Part shown: positions 7,076 through 16,635 of the stretch, piece after piece | Layout: every line of letters starts with the position of its first letter | Numbering within the stretch: the first letter of the stretch is position 1 | Source: Flavobacteriaceae bacterium | Lineage (GTDB): Bacteria > Bacteroidota > Bacteroidia > Flavobacteriales > Flavobacteriaceae | Assembly: GCA_027066745.1 (NCBI GenBank) | Contig: JAMONB010000191.1 | Span: 1 to 39,604 of the forward strand | Length of the DNA: 39,604 bases | Direction: 5' to 3' | The notes under the pieces: generated by a model | Database searches by the model: none | What the model was told of the DNA's origin: nothing | What the model saw: only the letters and a program-made list of their open reading frames with translations | Program-made: the position numbers and the translations under genes

Positions 7076-7212
7076 TTTATCACAAAAATTTACACTTATC
7101 ATAAAGTACCTCATAAATTTTGACTTTTTTTAACCTAGTTTAATACGTATAATATAAATTTTGCAATTAAATAGTTTTTCAACTTTTAACAGATAAAATA
7201 AATTAATTACCT

Positions 7213-7533
7213 ATGATAAGAAATATTTCCGAAGCTGATACTAGCGTTAATTTTATTGATTCTAAATTAGCTGATAACCAATGGGAAGCAATTCATATTG
7301 TTAGGGAATATTATTTTACTGATGGTAGAACGCTACTTAGTAATAAAAGAGGAAAACGCCCGTTTTTGGATTATTTACTAAAATTCAACAATCCTTATTT
7401 AGCTATTATTGAAGCCGAAAAGGAGGGAGTCCGCCCAACTAAAGGTTTACAACAAGCCTTAGAATATCCTGAAAAACTAAAAATAACTTTGTTTACCTAC
7501 AATATATATTTCCACAAATCTAGTTTTATATAA
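7213..7533 (+). pseudogene. Truncated N-terminus of a second hsdR gene
   Basis: 106 aa matching only the N-terminal nuclease region of EcoEI-like HsdR/DEAD-helicase restriction subunits. MIRNISEADTSVNFIDSKL is the usual start, TDGR the conserved turn, and YLAIIEAEKEG is the E-x-K strand, though the catalytic lysine position reads E-A-E-K instead of E-A-K. GLQQALEYPEKL follows. The frame then ends after about 95 recognisable residues, whereas full proteins have 800 or more. It is unrelated to the EcoR124-type hsdR further down, so it is a relic of an older restriction system at this site. Confidence 0.8.
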
Positions 7534-7551
7534 TTATGGAAATCCATAATT
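7532..7551. promoter_or_regulatory. Perfect palindrome after the hsdR remnant
   Basis: AATTATGGA, two bases, TCCATAATT: a perfect 9-bp inverted repeat beginning inside the remnant's stop codon and 119 bases before hsdM. It could be an operator for the restriction operon or a weak terminator. Confidence 0.5.
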
Positions 7552-7573
7552 TTATATCAATTGAATTTATTAC

Positions 7574-7633
7574 TTTAGAGGGTTAAAAAAAAACTGTATT
7601 AAGTCTATTTTACAATCAGGAATACCCTCTAAA
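7574..7633. promoter_or_regulatory. Inverted repeat upstream of hsdM
   Basis: TTTAGAGGGT (7574-7583) and ACCCTCTAAA (7624-7633) are exact reverse complements 40 bases apart, ending 36 bases before the hsdM ATG. The spacing suits a regulator binding two sites, or a 60-nt leader hairpin. No controller gene is adjacent. Confidence 0.55.
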
Positions 7634-7669
7634 TAATTACTTTAACCAAAACTTGCACACATACATAAT

Positions 7670-10252
7670 ATGAATAAACAACAATTAGCAGCAAAAATAT
7701 GGGAGTCTGCTAACCAAATGCGTTCAAAGATTGAAGCGAATGAATACAAGGATTATATACTTGGATTCATTTTTTATAAATATCTATCCGATAAAGAAAT
7801 ACAATTCGCAAAGAAAAATGATTTTTCCGAAGATGATATAAAATTACTTAACGAAGACGATGCTGAAACAGTAGATTATTTCAAAAAGAATTTGGGATAT
7901 TTTATTGCTTATGACGACCTTTTCTCTAATTGGATTGATAAAGGTAGCGATTTTGAAGTATCTAATGTAAGAGATGCCCTCTCTGCATTTAGTCGTTTGA
8001 TTAGTCCTGCACACAAAAAACTATTCGATGGTGTATTTGACACTTTACAGACAGGATTGAGTAAACTTGGTGAAAGTGCAGCAGCTCAAACAAAAGCTAT
8101 TAGTGGCTTAATTCATCTGATTAAGAATATACCAATGGACGGCAAACAAGATTACGATGTTCTTGGTTTTATTTATGAATATCTTATTGAAAAATTTGCT
8201 GCTAATGCAGGTAAAAAAGCAGGGGAATTCTACACACCTCACGAAGTATCTGTATTAATGTCTGAAATTGTTGCAGCCCATTTAAAAGATAAAAAAGAAA
8301 TTCAGATTTACGACCCAACAAGTGGTTCGGGTTCATTGCTTATTAATATTGGTAGTAGTGTAGCCAAACATATTGATGACGAAAATAACATTAAATACTA
8401 TGCTCAAGAACTAAAAAAGAATACATACAACCTTACCCGTATGAATTTGGTAATGCGTGGCATATTGCCAAATAATATTTTAACTCGTAATGGCGACACT
8501 TTGGAAGAAGACTGGCCATATTTCGATGAAAACGACCCTGTTAATTCATACAATCCGCTTTATGTTGATGCCGTAGTTTCAAATCCACCTTATTCGCAAC
8601 AATGGGATTCTGCAAATAAGGAGACAGACCCTCGTTATGCTCGTTTTGGTCTTGCACCTAAAACAAAAGCCGATTACGCATTCTTATTACACGATTTATT
8701 CCATATTAAGCCAGACGGTATAATGACAATTGTTTTACCTCACGGAGTTTTGTTTCGTGGTGGAGAAGAGGGACAAATTCGTAAAAACTTAATTGAAGGC
8801 AATCATATTGAAACAATTATTGGGCTTCCTGCAAATATTTTCTTTGGAACAGGTATTCCTACAACTATTTTAGTGTTAAAGCAAAAACGAGAAAATACTG
8901 ATGTATTAATTGTTGATGCTTCAAAAGGTTTTATTAAAGTTGGGAAAAATAATAAACTAAGAGCTTCTGATATAAAGAGAATTGCTGATACGGTTATTAA
9001 TAGACAAACTAATCCTAAATTTTCAAAAGTTGTACCTAGAGATACAATCCGTGAAAACGAATACAATTTGAATATACCTCGATATGTAGATTCGTCTGAA
9101 AATGATGAAACTTGGGATATTTACTCGTCAATGTTTGGTGGTATTCCCGAAAAGGAAATTAGCGAACTTAACGAGTATTGGGAAGCCTTTCCGCAACTGC
9201 GTGATGCTTTATTCTCAAAAATAGCAACAGCTTATTCCGAATTAAAAGACAAGGAAGTAAAGAAAGTAATAACAGAACACGCTAACATAAAAGAATTTGT
9301 AAGCAATTTTAATACTTCTTTTGGCGATTTTGACGATTTTCTAAAAACAGAATTACTGAACGATATTGAAAAAGTGCCTATTTCTAAGGAAGAAAGCATT
9401 TTGAGTGGCGATATATTTACACGCTTCGAGAATATTCCAATAATAGATAAATACGAAGCCTACCAACTGCTCGATGACGAATGGCAAAAAATATCGGTTG
9501 ATTTAGAAATTATACAAACAGAAGGCTTTGAGGCAACTAAAAAGGTTGACCCAAATATCGTTATTAAAAAGAAAAAGGGCAAAGATACTGAGGTGCAAGA
9601 TGGTTGGATTGGTCATATTATGCCATTTGAATTGGTGCAGGAAACTTATTTAAAAGACGATTTACAAGCTTTAAAACAGAAAGAAAACCGACTTTTAGAA
9701 ATATCTGCCGAGTTTGAGGAAATCTTAGAAACCTTTACCGAAGAAGAAAAAGAAGCCGAAACTGTAAACGAAGCAAAAGACGGTTTTGTAAATGCAACGG
9801 TAGTTAAAGAGACTAAAAAGATAAGAGCAGAAATAAAAAAGGGTATTAAGTTTGAAAAAGATGTTTACGAACTTAAAATTATTAAAGCAGATAAGTTGAT
9901 TACCGAAGAGAAACAACTTAAAAAGCAGATAAAAACAGATACCGATAAATTACACCTGCTAACTAAAAAAACAATAGAAGAGCTAAGCGATAAGCAAGTG
10001 TATAAATTACTCGAACTAAAATGGATAAATCCATTGGTTATAGCCATAAACAATCTACCAGAAGTATCTATTAACGAGCTAACAGCAAAAGTTCAAGCAT
10101 TAGCCGAAAAATACGAAACTACTTATTCCAATGTGGTTGAAGATATAAAAGATACAGAAAAGGAATTAGCTTCTCTTATTGATGAATTGACAGGCGATGA
10201 ATTCGATATGAAAGGACTTAACGAGTTTAAATCTTTGTTAAATGGAGAATAA
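7670..10252 (+). CDS. hsdM: Type I restriction-modification methyltransferase subunit (long form)
   Basis: 860 aa adenine-N6 DNA methyltransferase. The N-terminus (QQLAAKIWESANQMR to FIFYKYLSDKEI) is the HsdM helical domain. SAM-binding motif I is DPTSGSGSLLINIG near residue 215, and catalytic motif IV is VVSNPPYSQQW near residue 305. Up to about residue 520 it has the length of EcoR124-type HsdM. A further ~340 residues follow, rich in K/E and probably coiled coil (600-860). With HsdS it methylates host sites; with HsdR it forms the restriction complex. First gene of a four-gene operon; its stop overlaps the next start by 11 bases. Confidence 0.95.
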   Translation: MNKQQLAAKIWESANQMRSKIEANEYKDYILGFIFYKYLSDKEIQFAKKNDFSEDDIKLLNEDDAETVDYFKKNLGYFIAYDDLFSNWIDKGSDFEVSNVRDALSAFSRLISPAHKKLFDGVFDTLQTGLSKLGESAAAQTKAISGLIHLIKNIPMDGKQDYDVLGFIYEYLIEKFAANAGKKAGEFYTPHEVSVLMSEIVAAHLKDKKEIQIYDPTSGSGSLLINIGSSVAKHIDDENNIKYYAQELKKNTYNLTRMNLVMRGILPNNILTRNGDTLEEDWPYFDENDPVNSYNPLYVDAVVSNPPYSQQWDSANKETDPRYARFGLAPKTKADYAFLLHDLFHIKPDGIMTIVLPHGVLFRGGEEGQIRKNLIEGNHIETIIGLPANIFFGTGIPTTILVLKQKRENTDVLIVDASKGFIKVGKNNKLRASDIKRIADTVINRQTNPKFSKVVPRDTIRENEYNLNIPRYVDSSENDETWDIYSSMFGGIPEKEISELNEYWEAFPQLRDALFSKIATAYSELKDKEVKKVITEHANIKEFVSNFNTSFGDFDDFLKTELLNDIEKVPISKEESILSGDIFTRFENIPIIDKYEAYQLLDDEWQKISVDLEIIQTEGFEATKKVDPNIVIKKKKGKDTEVQDGWIGHIMPFELVQETYLKDDLQALKQKENRLLEISAEFEEILETFTEEEKEAETVNEAKDGFVNATVVKETKKIRAEIKKGIKFEKDVYELKIIKADKLITEEKQLKKQIKTDTDKLHLLTKKTIEELSDKQVYKLLELKWINPLVIAINNLPEVSINELTAKVQALAEKYETTYSNVVEDIKDTEKELASLIDELTGDEFDMKGLNEFKSLLNGE

Positions 10253-11153
10253 TATGGCAGATAATAGTCAAATAATAAAAGTTGATAATATTCAAAATCG
10301 AATTTTTTCTATTCGTGGTGTTCAAGTAATGATAGATAGAGATTTGGCTAAACTTTATCAGGTTGAGACAAAAGTTTTAAATCAAGCAGTGAAAAGAAAT
10401 ATTGAAAGATTTCCTGAACAATTTCGTTTTCAATTAGATAATAATGAAAAAACAGAACTGGTCACAAATTGTGACCGGTTTAAAATACTAAAACATTCAT
10501 CGGTAAATCCCTATGCTTTTACAGAGCAAGGTATTGCTATGCTGTCAGCTATTTTAAAAAGTGATACAGCAGTTAAAGTCAGTGTACAAATTATGCAGGC
10601 ATTTGTTGAAATGAAAAAGTTTATTGCTAACAATGCTAATATTTTTTATCGTCTTGATACTATCGAAAAAAAACAAATTGACTACCAAACAGAAACCGAC
10701 CAAAAGTTTGAACAGATATTTAATGCCCTTGAAGATAAAAGCATTAAACCTAAACAGGGCATTTTTTATGATGGACAGGTATTTGATGCTTATGTATTTG
10801 TTGCCGACTTGATAAAATCTGCTAAAAAATCAATTCTTTTAATTGATAATTATATTGATGAATCCATATTGCAACTTTTTACCAAACGAAAAAAAAATGT
10901 AACAGTAAGCATTTATACTCAAAAAATAACACAAATTTTAAAGCAAGATTTAGAAAAACATAACAGCCAATATCCAAAGATAGAAATTATTAAATTTACC
11001 AAAGCCCACGACCGTTTTTTAATAATTGATAATGCAGATGTTTATCATTTTGGTGCAAGCCTTAAAGACCTTGGTAAAAAATGGTTCGCTTTTTCTAAAA
11101 TGGAAATGAAAGCAATAGAGATAATTGCTAAAATTGAGAATAATGGAAAGTAA
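10242..11153 (+). CDS. ORF6N-domain protein with PLD-like C-terminus
   Basis: 303 aa. Residues 10-120 form an ORF6N/KilA-N-type DNA-binding domain (RIFSIRGVQVMIDRDLAKLY, NIERFPEQFRFQL, YAFTEQGIAMLSA). A short coiled coil follows. Residues about 175-295 look like a single phospholipase-D-like lobe: DAYVFVADLIKSAKKSILLI, then HDRFLIIDNADVYHFGASLK, which resembles a degenerate H-x-K motif. Such genes are often found inside Bacteroidota type I restriction operons; their role is not established. It is wedged between hsdM and hsdS. Its first codons (ATGGAGAATAATATGGCA) are nearly repeated at the start of hsdS (ATGGAAAGTAATATGGCA), as if inserted at the original hsdM-hsdS junction. ATG 10254 is an alternative start. 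Confidence 0.8.
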   Translation: MENNMADNSQIIKVDNIQNRIFSIRGVQVMIDRDLAKLYQVETKVLNQAVKRNIERFPEQFRFQLDNNEKTELVTNCDRFKILKHSSVNPYAFTEQGIAMLSAILKSDTAVKVSVQIMQAFVEMKKFIANNANIFYRLDTIEKKQIDYQTETDQKFEQIFNALEDKSIKPKQGIFYDGQVFDAYVFVADLIKSAKKSILLIDNYIDESILQLFTKRKKNVTVSIYTQKITQILKQDLEKHNSQYPKIEIIKFTKAHDRFLIIDNADVYHFGASLKDLGKKWFAFSKMEMKAIEIIAKIENNGK

Positions 11154-12399
11154 TATGGCAAAGAAAACGAATATACCAGATATTAGGTTTAAGGGGTTTT
11201 CTGAAGAGTGGAAGGAAGATATTCTTAGCAATTTAACTGATATACTGAGGTGTGGTATTGCAGCTACTCCAAAATATGTGAGTGAAGGTGTTATTTTCTT
11301 ATCCTCACAAAATGTTACATCTTTAGGTAAACTCTCAATGCATAAATATAACTATATAACCAAAGAGTATTATGAAAAGATTAGTAAAAATAGTAAACTT
11401 TTAAAAGGAGATGTCCTTTATAGCAGAGTTGGTGCAGGGTATGGAAACGCTACTATCTTCCCATTTAGTGGTGATTATGGAGTTTATGTAAGTTTGACAC
11501 ATATAAGAACAAATGAGTTATTACAAAATACATTCTTGAAATTTTTTCTAAATTCTCCTTTAGGAAAAAGTCAGGCGGACAATGGTGTTTTTCAGGGTGG
11601 TGGAGTTCCTAATTTAAATGTTAAAATTGTAGAAAGATTTAAAATAAGTTATCCTTTAAAATCAGAACAAACCAAAATAGGCAACTATTTTAAAAACCTT
11701 GACCAACTAATTACCCAACACCAACAAAAATATGATAAGCTATTAACTATAAAAAAAGCGATGCTCAAAAAAATGTTCCCTCAAAATGGAGCAACTGTCC
11801 CTGAAATTCGTTTTAAAGGTTTTACTGAGGATTGGGAGGAAAGAACTTTGGCAGATGTGGCTGAAATTAGTACAGGATATCCTTTTGATAGCAATTGTTT
11901 TAATGATAATGGAGATTTTTTAGTAATAACTAATGGAAATATTCAAAACGATTTTTATTCTGTTGATAATTCAATCGGGAATAGAATTGATATTGAAAAC
12001 AACGCTAAACTCATTGAATATGTATTAAACATAAACGACATTCTTGTTACTATGGATGGAACGGTTGGTAGAACAGCAAAAGTATTAGAGCAAAAGCAAA
12101 TTCTTGCTCAACGAGTTGGTAGGTTAACAGCAAAATTAGATGCCGAGTTTTTATATCAGTTTTTTAATACAGGTAAATTTTTCAAGAAAATGTCGTTAAT
12201 ATCTCACGGTGGGACTATTAAACATATCTCATTGACAGAAATAGGTGATTATAAAGATTTTATGCCTAAATCTATTGAGGAACAGAAAAAAATTGGTCGT
12301 TATTTTGCATACATTGATACTATTACTATTCTTCATCAAAGTAAGTTAGAAAAACTAAAAAATATAAAGAAAGCCTTTTTAGATAAAATGTTTGTTTAA
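11143..12399 (+). CDS. hsdS: Type I restriction specificity subunit
   Basis: About 418 aa. Two target-recognition domains are visible, each beginning with the repeated phrase PxIRFKGFxExW (residues about 9 and 220) and ending in a conserved helix (QTKIGNYFKNLDQLITQHQ near 170, and QKKIGRYFAYIDTITILHQ near 375). These helices form the antiparallel spacer that sets the distance between half-sites, so the recognition sequence should be bipartite. The length matches EcoR124-type HsdS. I chose the ATG at 11143, overlapping the ORF6N gene by 11 bases, in parallel with the preceding junction; ATG 11155 is also possible. It overlaps the open frame that leads into hsdR. Confidence 0.93.
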   Translation: MESNMAKKTNIPDIRFKGFSEEWKEDILSNLTDILRCGIAATPKYVSEGVIFLSSQNVTSLGKLSMHKYNYITKEYYEKISKNSKLLKGDVLYSRVGAGYGNATIFPFSGDYGVYVSLTHIRTNELLQNTFLKFFLNSPLGKSQADNGVFQGGGVPNLNVKIVERFKISYPLKSEQTKIGNYFKNLDQLITQHQQKYDKLLTIKKAMLKKMFPQNGATVPEIRFKGFTEDWEERTLADVAEISTGYPFDSNCFNDNGDFLVITNGNIQNDFYSVDNSIGNRIDIENNAKLIEYVLNINDILVTMDGTVGRTAKVLEQKQILAQRVGRLTAKLDAEFLYQFFNTGKFFKKMSLISHGGTIKHISLTEIGDYKDFMPKSIEEQKKIGRYFAYIDTITILHQSKLEKLKNIKKAFLDKMFV

Positions 12400-12415
12400 A
12401 AATAACCACAATACT

Positions 12416-15400
12416 ATGAGTTATACATCAGAAGCCGAGTTTGAAAAAGCATTAATAGATATACTATCAAAAAAAGGTTGGGAAAAAGAAGTTATAAAAA
12501 ACCCTACCGAAGAAGACTTAATTAAAAATTGGGCAAATATTCTGTTCGAGAATAATCGAGATATTGACCGTCTTAATGATTATCCGCTTACAGAGGGCGA
12601 AATGCAACAAATAGTAGAGCAGATAAATACTTTGCGCAGCCCCTTAAAATTAAATGCTTTTATAAATGGCAAAACAGTTGCTATAACTCGTGATAATCCG
12701 GATGATACACTTCATTTTGGTAAAGAAATAAGCCTAAAAATATACGACCGCCACGAAATAGCCGCAGGGCAAAGCCGTTACCAAATTGTGCAACAACCAC
12801 AATTTAAAAGCAAGTCAAAAATATTAAATAATAGGCGTGGCGATTTAATGCTCTTAATAAACGGAATGCCTGTGATACATATAGAGTTAAAAAGAAGTGG
12901 TGTGTCGGTTAGTCAAGCCTACAATCAGATAGAAAAATATTCTAACGAGGGTATTTTTACAGGTTTGTTTTCTTTGGTTCAAATTTTTGTTGCTATGGAG
13001 CCAGACGAAACGGTTTACTTTGCTAATGCAGGACACGATGGTAAGTTTAACAAAGATTTTTATTTCCATTGGGCTGATTTTAACAACGAACCTATAAATA
13101 ATTGGAAAGAGGTTGCTTCATCATTGTTGTCAATTCCTATGGCACATCAATTAATCGGGTTCTATACCGTTGCCGATGGTTCAGACGGAGTGCTAAAAGT
13201 AATGCGTTCTTATCAGTATTTTGCAGCCAATGCCATATCCGACAAGGTAGCAAAAACCGATTGGAAAAATAAGGATTTGTTAGGTGGTTATATTTGGCAC
13301 ACAACAGGTTCGGGTAAAACTATGACAAGTTTTAAATCTGCACAATTAATAGCTAACTCAAAAGATGCAGATAAAGTAGTATTTTTAATGGATAGAATTG
13401 AGTTAGGCACTCAATCTCTTAAAGAATATAATGCTTTTGCTGATGAAAGCGAAGAAGTTCAAGCTACTGAGAATACAGGTATTTTAGTTACCAAACTAAA
13501 AAGTAGCGACCCAAAAAACACATTAATTGTTACTTCTATTCAGAAAATGAGTAATATTAATAATGAGGACGAGGGACTTAATGCTTACGATATTGAGCAA
13601 ATGAACGCTAAAAGAATAGTGTTTATTATAGACGAGGCACATCGTTCAACCTTTGGCGATATGCTAATTCTAATAAAAAAGACATTCCCTTATGCACGTT
13701 TTTTTGGTTTTACAGGCACACCAATTCAAGACGAAAACCAAAAGAAAAAGAACACGACTTCAACTGTTTTTGGCGATGAATTACATCGTTACAGTATTGC
13801 TGACGGTATTAGAGATAAAAATGTATTAGGTTTCGACCCGTATAAAATTTTAACATACAAGGACAGGGATATAAGAAAAGCCGTTGCTCTTGAAAAAGCC
13901 AAAGCAGTAGATGAAATAGAAGCCTTAGCAAACCCAAAGAAAAAAGAGGTCTTCAATAAATATATGAAATTACCAATGGCAGGTCATTTAGATAAAAAAG
14001 GCGATTATGTTAAAGGAATTGAAGATTATTTATCTAACTCGCAATATAGACGTAAAGAACATCAAGAAAAGGTTATAGAGGATATATTAGAAAATTGGGT
14101 AATACTAAGTCAAAACAATAAATTTCACGCCATTTTTGCAACAAGTAGTATTCCCGAAGCAATAGAGTATTATAGGTTAATAAAAGAGGCAAATCCAGAA
14201 TTAAAAATTACCGCTTTATTCGACCCAAATATTGATAACAATGGTGGTGTAGCTTATAAAGAAGACGGTTTAAAAGAAATAATTGAGGACTACAACGAAC
14301 GATATAATCAAGATTTTACTTTTGCGAAACACGCTAAGTTTAAAAAAGATATTGCAGCAAGATTGGCACATAAAGAGCCGTATGTAAGGATAGAAAGAAC
14401 ACCCGAAGAACAAATAGACCTTTTAATTGTTGTTGACCAAATGCTTACAGGTTTCGATTCAAAATGGTTAAATACCTTGTATATGGATAAGGTATTAAGA
14501 TATGAAAATATTATTCAGGCATTTTCTCGAACCAATCGTTTGTTTGGACACGATAAACCTTTTGGAACAATTCGCTATTATAGAAAGCCACACACAATGG
14601 AACAGAATATTGAAGCTGCTGTTAAATTGTATTCAGGCGACAAACCAACAGGCTTATTTGTAGAACGACTTTCGTATAACTTAAACAAGATGAATGACAT
14701 TTATAATGACATTTATGAATTGTTTGAAAATGCAGGAATTAAGGATTTTGGAAAAACACCAGAAGATAAATCGGAATGTGGGAAATTTGCCAAACAGTTT
14801 AAAGAGTTAAACGATTATTTGGAAGCTGCCAAAATACAAGGTTTTAAATGGAGTAAGTTAAAATACGAGTTTGGTAAAGGCAAAAACAAAACCACCATAG
14901 AAATGCTTTTTGATGAGAAGATATATCTTATTTTGGCACTACGTTATAAAGAATTGTTTACAGGAAGTGGCGGCGAAGATGGCGGTTTTAACGATGTTCC
15001 TTTTGAAATTGACGGTTATTTAACAGAGATAGATACAGGAAAAATTGATTCTGATTATATGAATTCTCGTTTTGATAAATACCTAAAATTGATTAAAGAT
15101 GAAGATGTAGATAGCGAACAAATGCAAACAGTTCTAAACGACCTACACAAATCGTTTGCATCACTAACACAAGAGGAACAAAAGTATGCTAATATTTTCC
15201 TTCACGATGTTCAAAGTGGAAATATAACAATAGAAGCAAACAAGACTTTTAGAGAATATATAACCGAATATAAATCTAATGCTAAAAACGATGAGATTAA
15301 AAAGATTTCAAACATTTTAGGATTAGACGAAGATAAACTCAGAGATATGATGAACTCTGGTAAATCGGAAGCTAATATTAATGAATACGGTCATTTTGAT

Positions 15401-15544
15401 AAACTAAAAAAGACAATTGATAAAAATAAGGCAAAGGAGTATTTTGAAAAATTAGAGGGTAAGTCAATTCCACCATTCAAAATTAATATAAAAGTAGCTA
15501 ATTTACTTCGAAAATTTATTATTAGTGGAGGTTTTGAGGTATAA
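12416..15544 (+). CDS. hsdR: Type I restriction endonuclease/translocase subunit
   Basis: 1042 aa from ATG 12416, the length of EcoR124-family HsdR. The N-terminal nuclease has RGDLMLLINGMPVIHIELKR (about residues 141-160), containing the D and E-x-K residues. The SF2 motor shows TGSGKT (about 298), DEAHRS (about 405), FTGTPI (about 430) and QAFSRTNR (about 700). It translocates DNA and cuts unmodified targets. The open frame reaches back to an ATG at 12392 inside hsdS, but MSYTSEAEFEKALI is the usual start. It closes the hsdM-ORF6N-hsdS-hsdR operon. No frameshift is seen in any subunit, so the system looks functional. Confidence 0.95.
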   Translation: MSYTSEAEFEKALIDILSKKGWEKEVIKNPTEEDLIKNWANILFENNRDIDRLNDYPLTEGEMQQIVEQINTLRSPLKLNAFINGKTVAITRDNPDDTLHFGKEISLKIYDRHEIAAGQSRYQIVQQPQFKSKSKILNNRRGDLMLLINGMPVIHIELKRSGVSVSQAYNQIEKYSNEGIFTGLFSLVQIFVAMEPDETVYFANAGHDGKFNKDFYFHWADFNNEPINNWKEVASSLLSIPMAHQLIGFYTVADGSDGVLKVMRSYQYFAANAISDKVAKTDWKNKDLLGGYIWHTTGSGKTMTSFKSAQLIANSKDADKVVFLMDRIELGTQSLKEYNAFADESEEVQATENTGILVTKLKSSDPKNTLIVTSIQKMSNINNEDEGLNAYDIEQMNAKRIVFIIDEAHRSTFGDMLILIKKTFPYARFFGFTGTPIQDENQKKKNTTSTVFGDELHRYSIADGIRDKNVLGFDPYKILTYKDRDIRKAVALEKAKAVDEIEALANPKKKEVFNKYMKLPMAGHLDKKGDYVKGIEDYLSNSQYRRKEHQEKVIEDILENWVILSQNNKFHAIFATSSIPEAIEYYRLIKEANPELKITALFDPNIDNNGGVAYKEDGLKEIIEDYNERYNQDFTFAKHAKFKKDIAARLAHKEPYVRIERTPEEQIDLLIVVDQMLTGFDSKWLNTLYMDKVLRYENIIQAFSRTNRLFGHDKPFGTIRYYRKPHTMEQNIEAAVKLYSGDKPTGLFVERLSYNLNKMNDIYNDIYELFENAGIKDFGKTPEDKSECGKFAKQFKELNDYLEAAKIQGFKWSKLKYEFGKGKNKTTIEMLFDEKIYLILALRYKELFTGSGGEDGGFNDVPFEIDGYLTEIDTGKIDSDYMNSRFDKYLKLIKDEDVDSEQMQTVLNDLHKSFASLTQEEQKYANIFLHDVQSGNITIEANKTFREYITEYKSNAKNDEIKKISNILGLDEDKLRDMMNSGKSEANINEYGHFDKLKKTIDKNKAKEYFEKLEGKSIPPFKINIKVANLLRKFIISGGFEV

Positions 15545-15798
15545 ATTTACCAAATAAGCTCTGACTAATGAAGGTTATTATTACTCATGAAAAAATAAAT
15601 TAAATAAAATAACTTGTTAGATTAGGCATTTAAAGGGGATATTTTAAATAAATACTAAGTTAATGAAATTATAAATTGGACCAGAGAGTCGAAATAATAC
15701 GTTTTACTCCGTTAAACTTTCTAAATCTGCTACTATAAATTTTCGTTCTTTTTTTATTATAAAAGAAGAATGGTTTAAAATAAAAAATTTAAATAGTT

Positions 15799-16596
15799 AT
15801 GGATGTTTCAAGAAGGCTAATAAGACAAAAGAAAGATATAGCTGTTGTTAAAATATGTGCAAACGTTTTAAAGCGTTTATCTGTTATGGATTATGAAAAA
15901 AATGATAAGAAGAGAAAAGAAAAAGAAACTAAGAAAAATGAAATAAAAGAACGTCTTATTTTTCCAATGAAAATTCAAGCAAAGGGAACTAAGAAAATAG
16001 ATAGAATTTCGGAACAAGAACTTCGTTTTTTATTTGTTGAAGAGTTTAAAAAAAAATACAAACATTTGTATTATTCAGTTGAAACACCAACAGAAGAAAA
16101 GTATAAGTTTGGTAAAAGCTATAAAGAAATTGTTAAAAATGTAGATATTCATAAAACATCAGCCTCTATTGATATGTGTGTTTTCAATAAAATTGAAAAT
16201 ACATACGAACGAATTTTAAATATAGAGTTTAAACACAAAAACACTTCAAAAAAGAATATTGCTAAGGACATTCTAAAATTATCACGTGAAAAACAAAATG
16301 GTGCGTTTGTTCTTTTGTTGAATAATACGAATAAAGGTAGATCCAGAGGTACATTGTGGAATGAAAATAATACAGGTGTTTTTAATAAGTTCTCTAAATC
16401 TTTCTCAGATTTTGAAAGAAACTGGTGCGGTAAAGATAAATCTATCCATTTGATAATAATGTCTTTAAGTCAAAATACACTAATTCATAGAAAAATTATA
16501 GAAACCGATTTGGATGAATTACATAATATCTTTTTTGAAGATAGTGGCTGTTGCAATATAAAGGAGGTTGAAGGAAGAGGTTGGGAAAAGTATTAA
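15799..16596 (+). CDS. Uncharacterised protein, possible PD-(D/E)xK nuclease
   Basis: 265 aa, not recognised. The first 70 residues are strongly basic and probably helical. From about residue 75 the order EQELRFLFVEEF, then SASIDMCVF, then RILNIEFKHKN resembles the E...D...E-x-K layout of PD-(D/E)xK nucleases, with D near 129 and E-F-K near 145. A tail of about 110 residues includes the cysteines of GCCNI. It lies 254 bases after hsdR and 39 bases before the UDG-like gene, on the same strand, so it may belong with that gene. The nuclease reading is a pattern-level guess. Confidence 0.45.
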   Translation: MDVSRRLIRQKKDIAVVKICANVLKRLSVMDYEKNDKKRKEKETKKNEIKERLIFPMKIQAKGTKKIDRISEQELRFLFVEEFKKKYKHLYYSVETPTEEKYKFGKSYKEIVKNVDIHKTSASIDMCVFNKIENTYERILNIEFKHKNTSKKNIAKDILKLSREKQNGAFVLLLNNTNKGRSRGTLWNENNTGVFNKFSKSFSDFERNWCGKDKSIHLIIMSLSQNTLIHRKIIETDLDELHNIFFEDSGCCNIKEVEGRGWEKY

Positions 16597-16635
16597 ATAA
16601 ATTAAATGGATAGAATGCAATTATAGAAATCTGAA

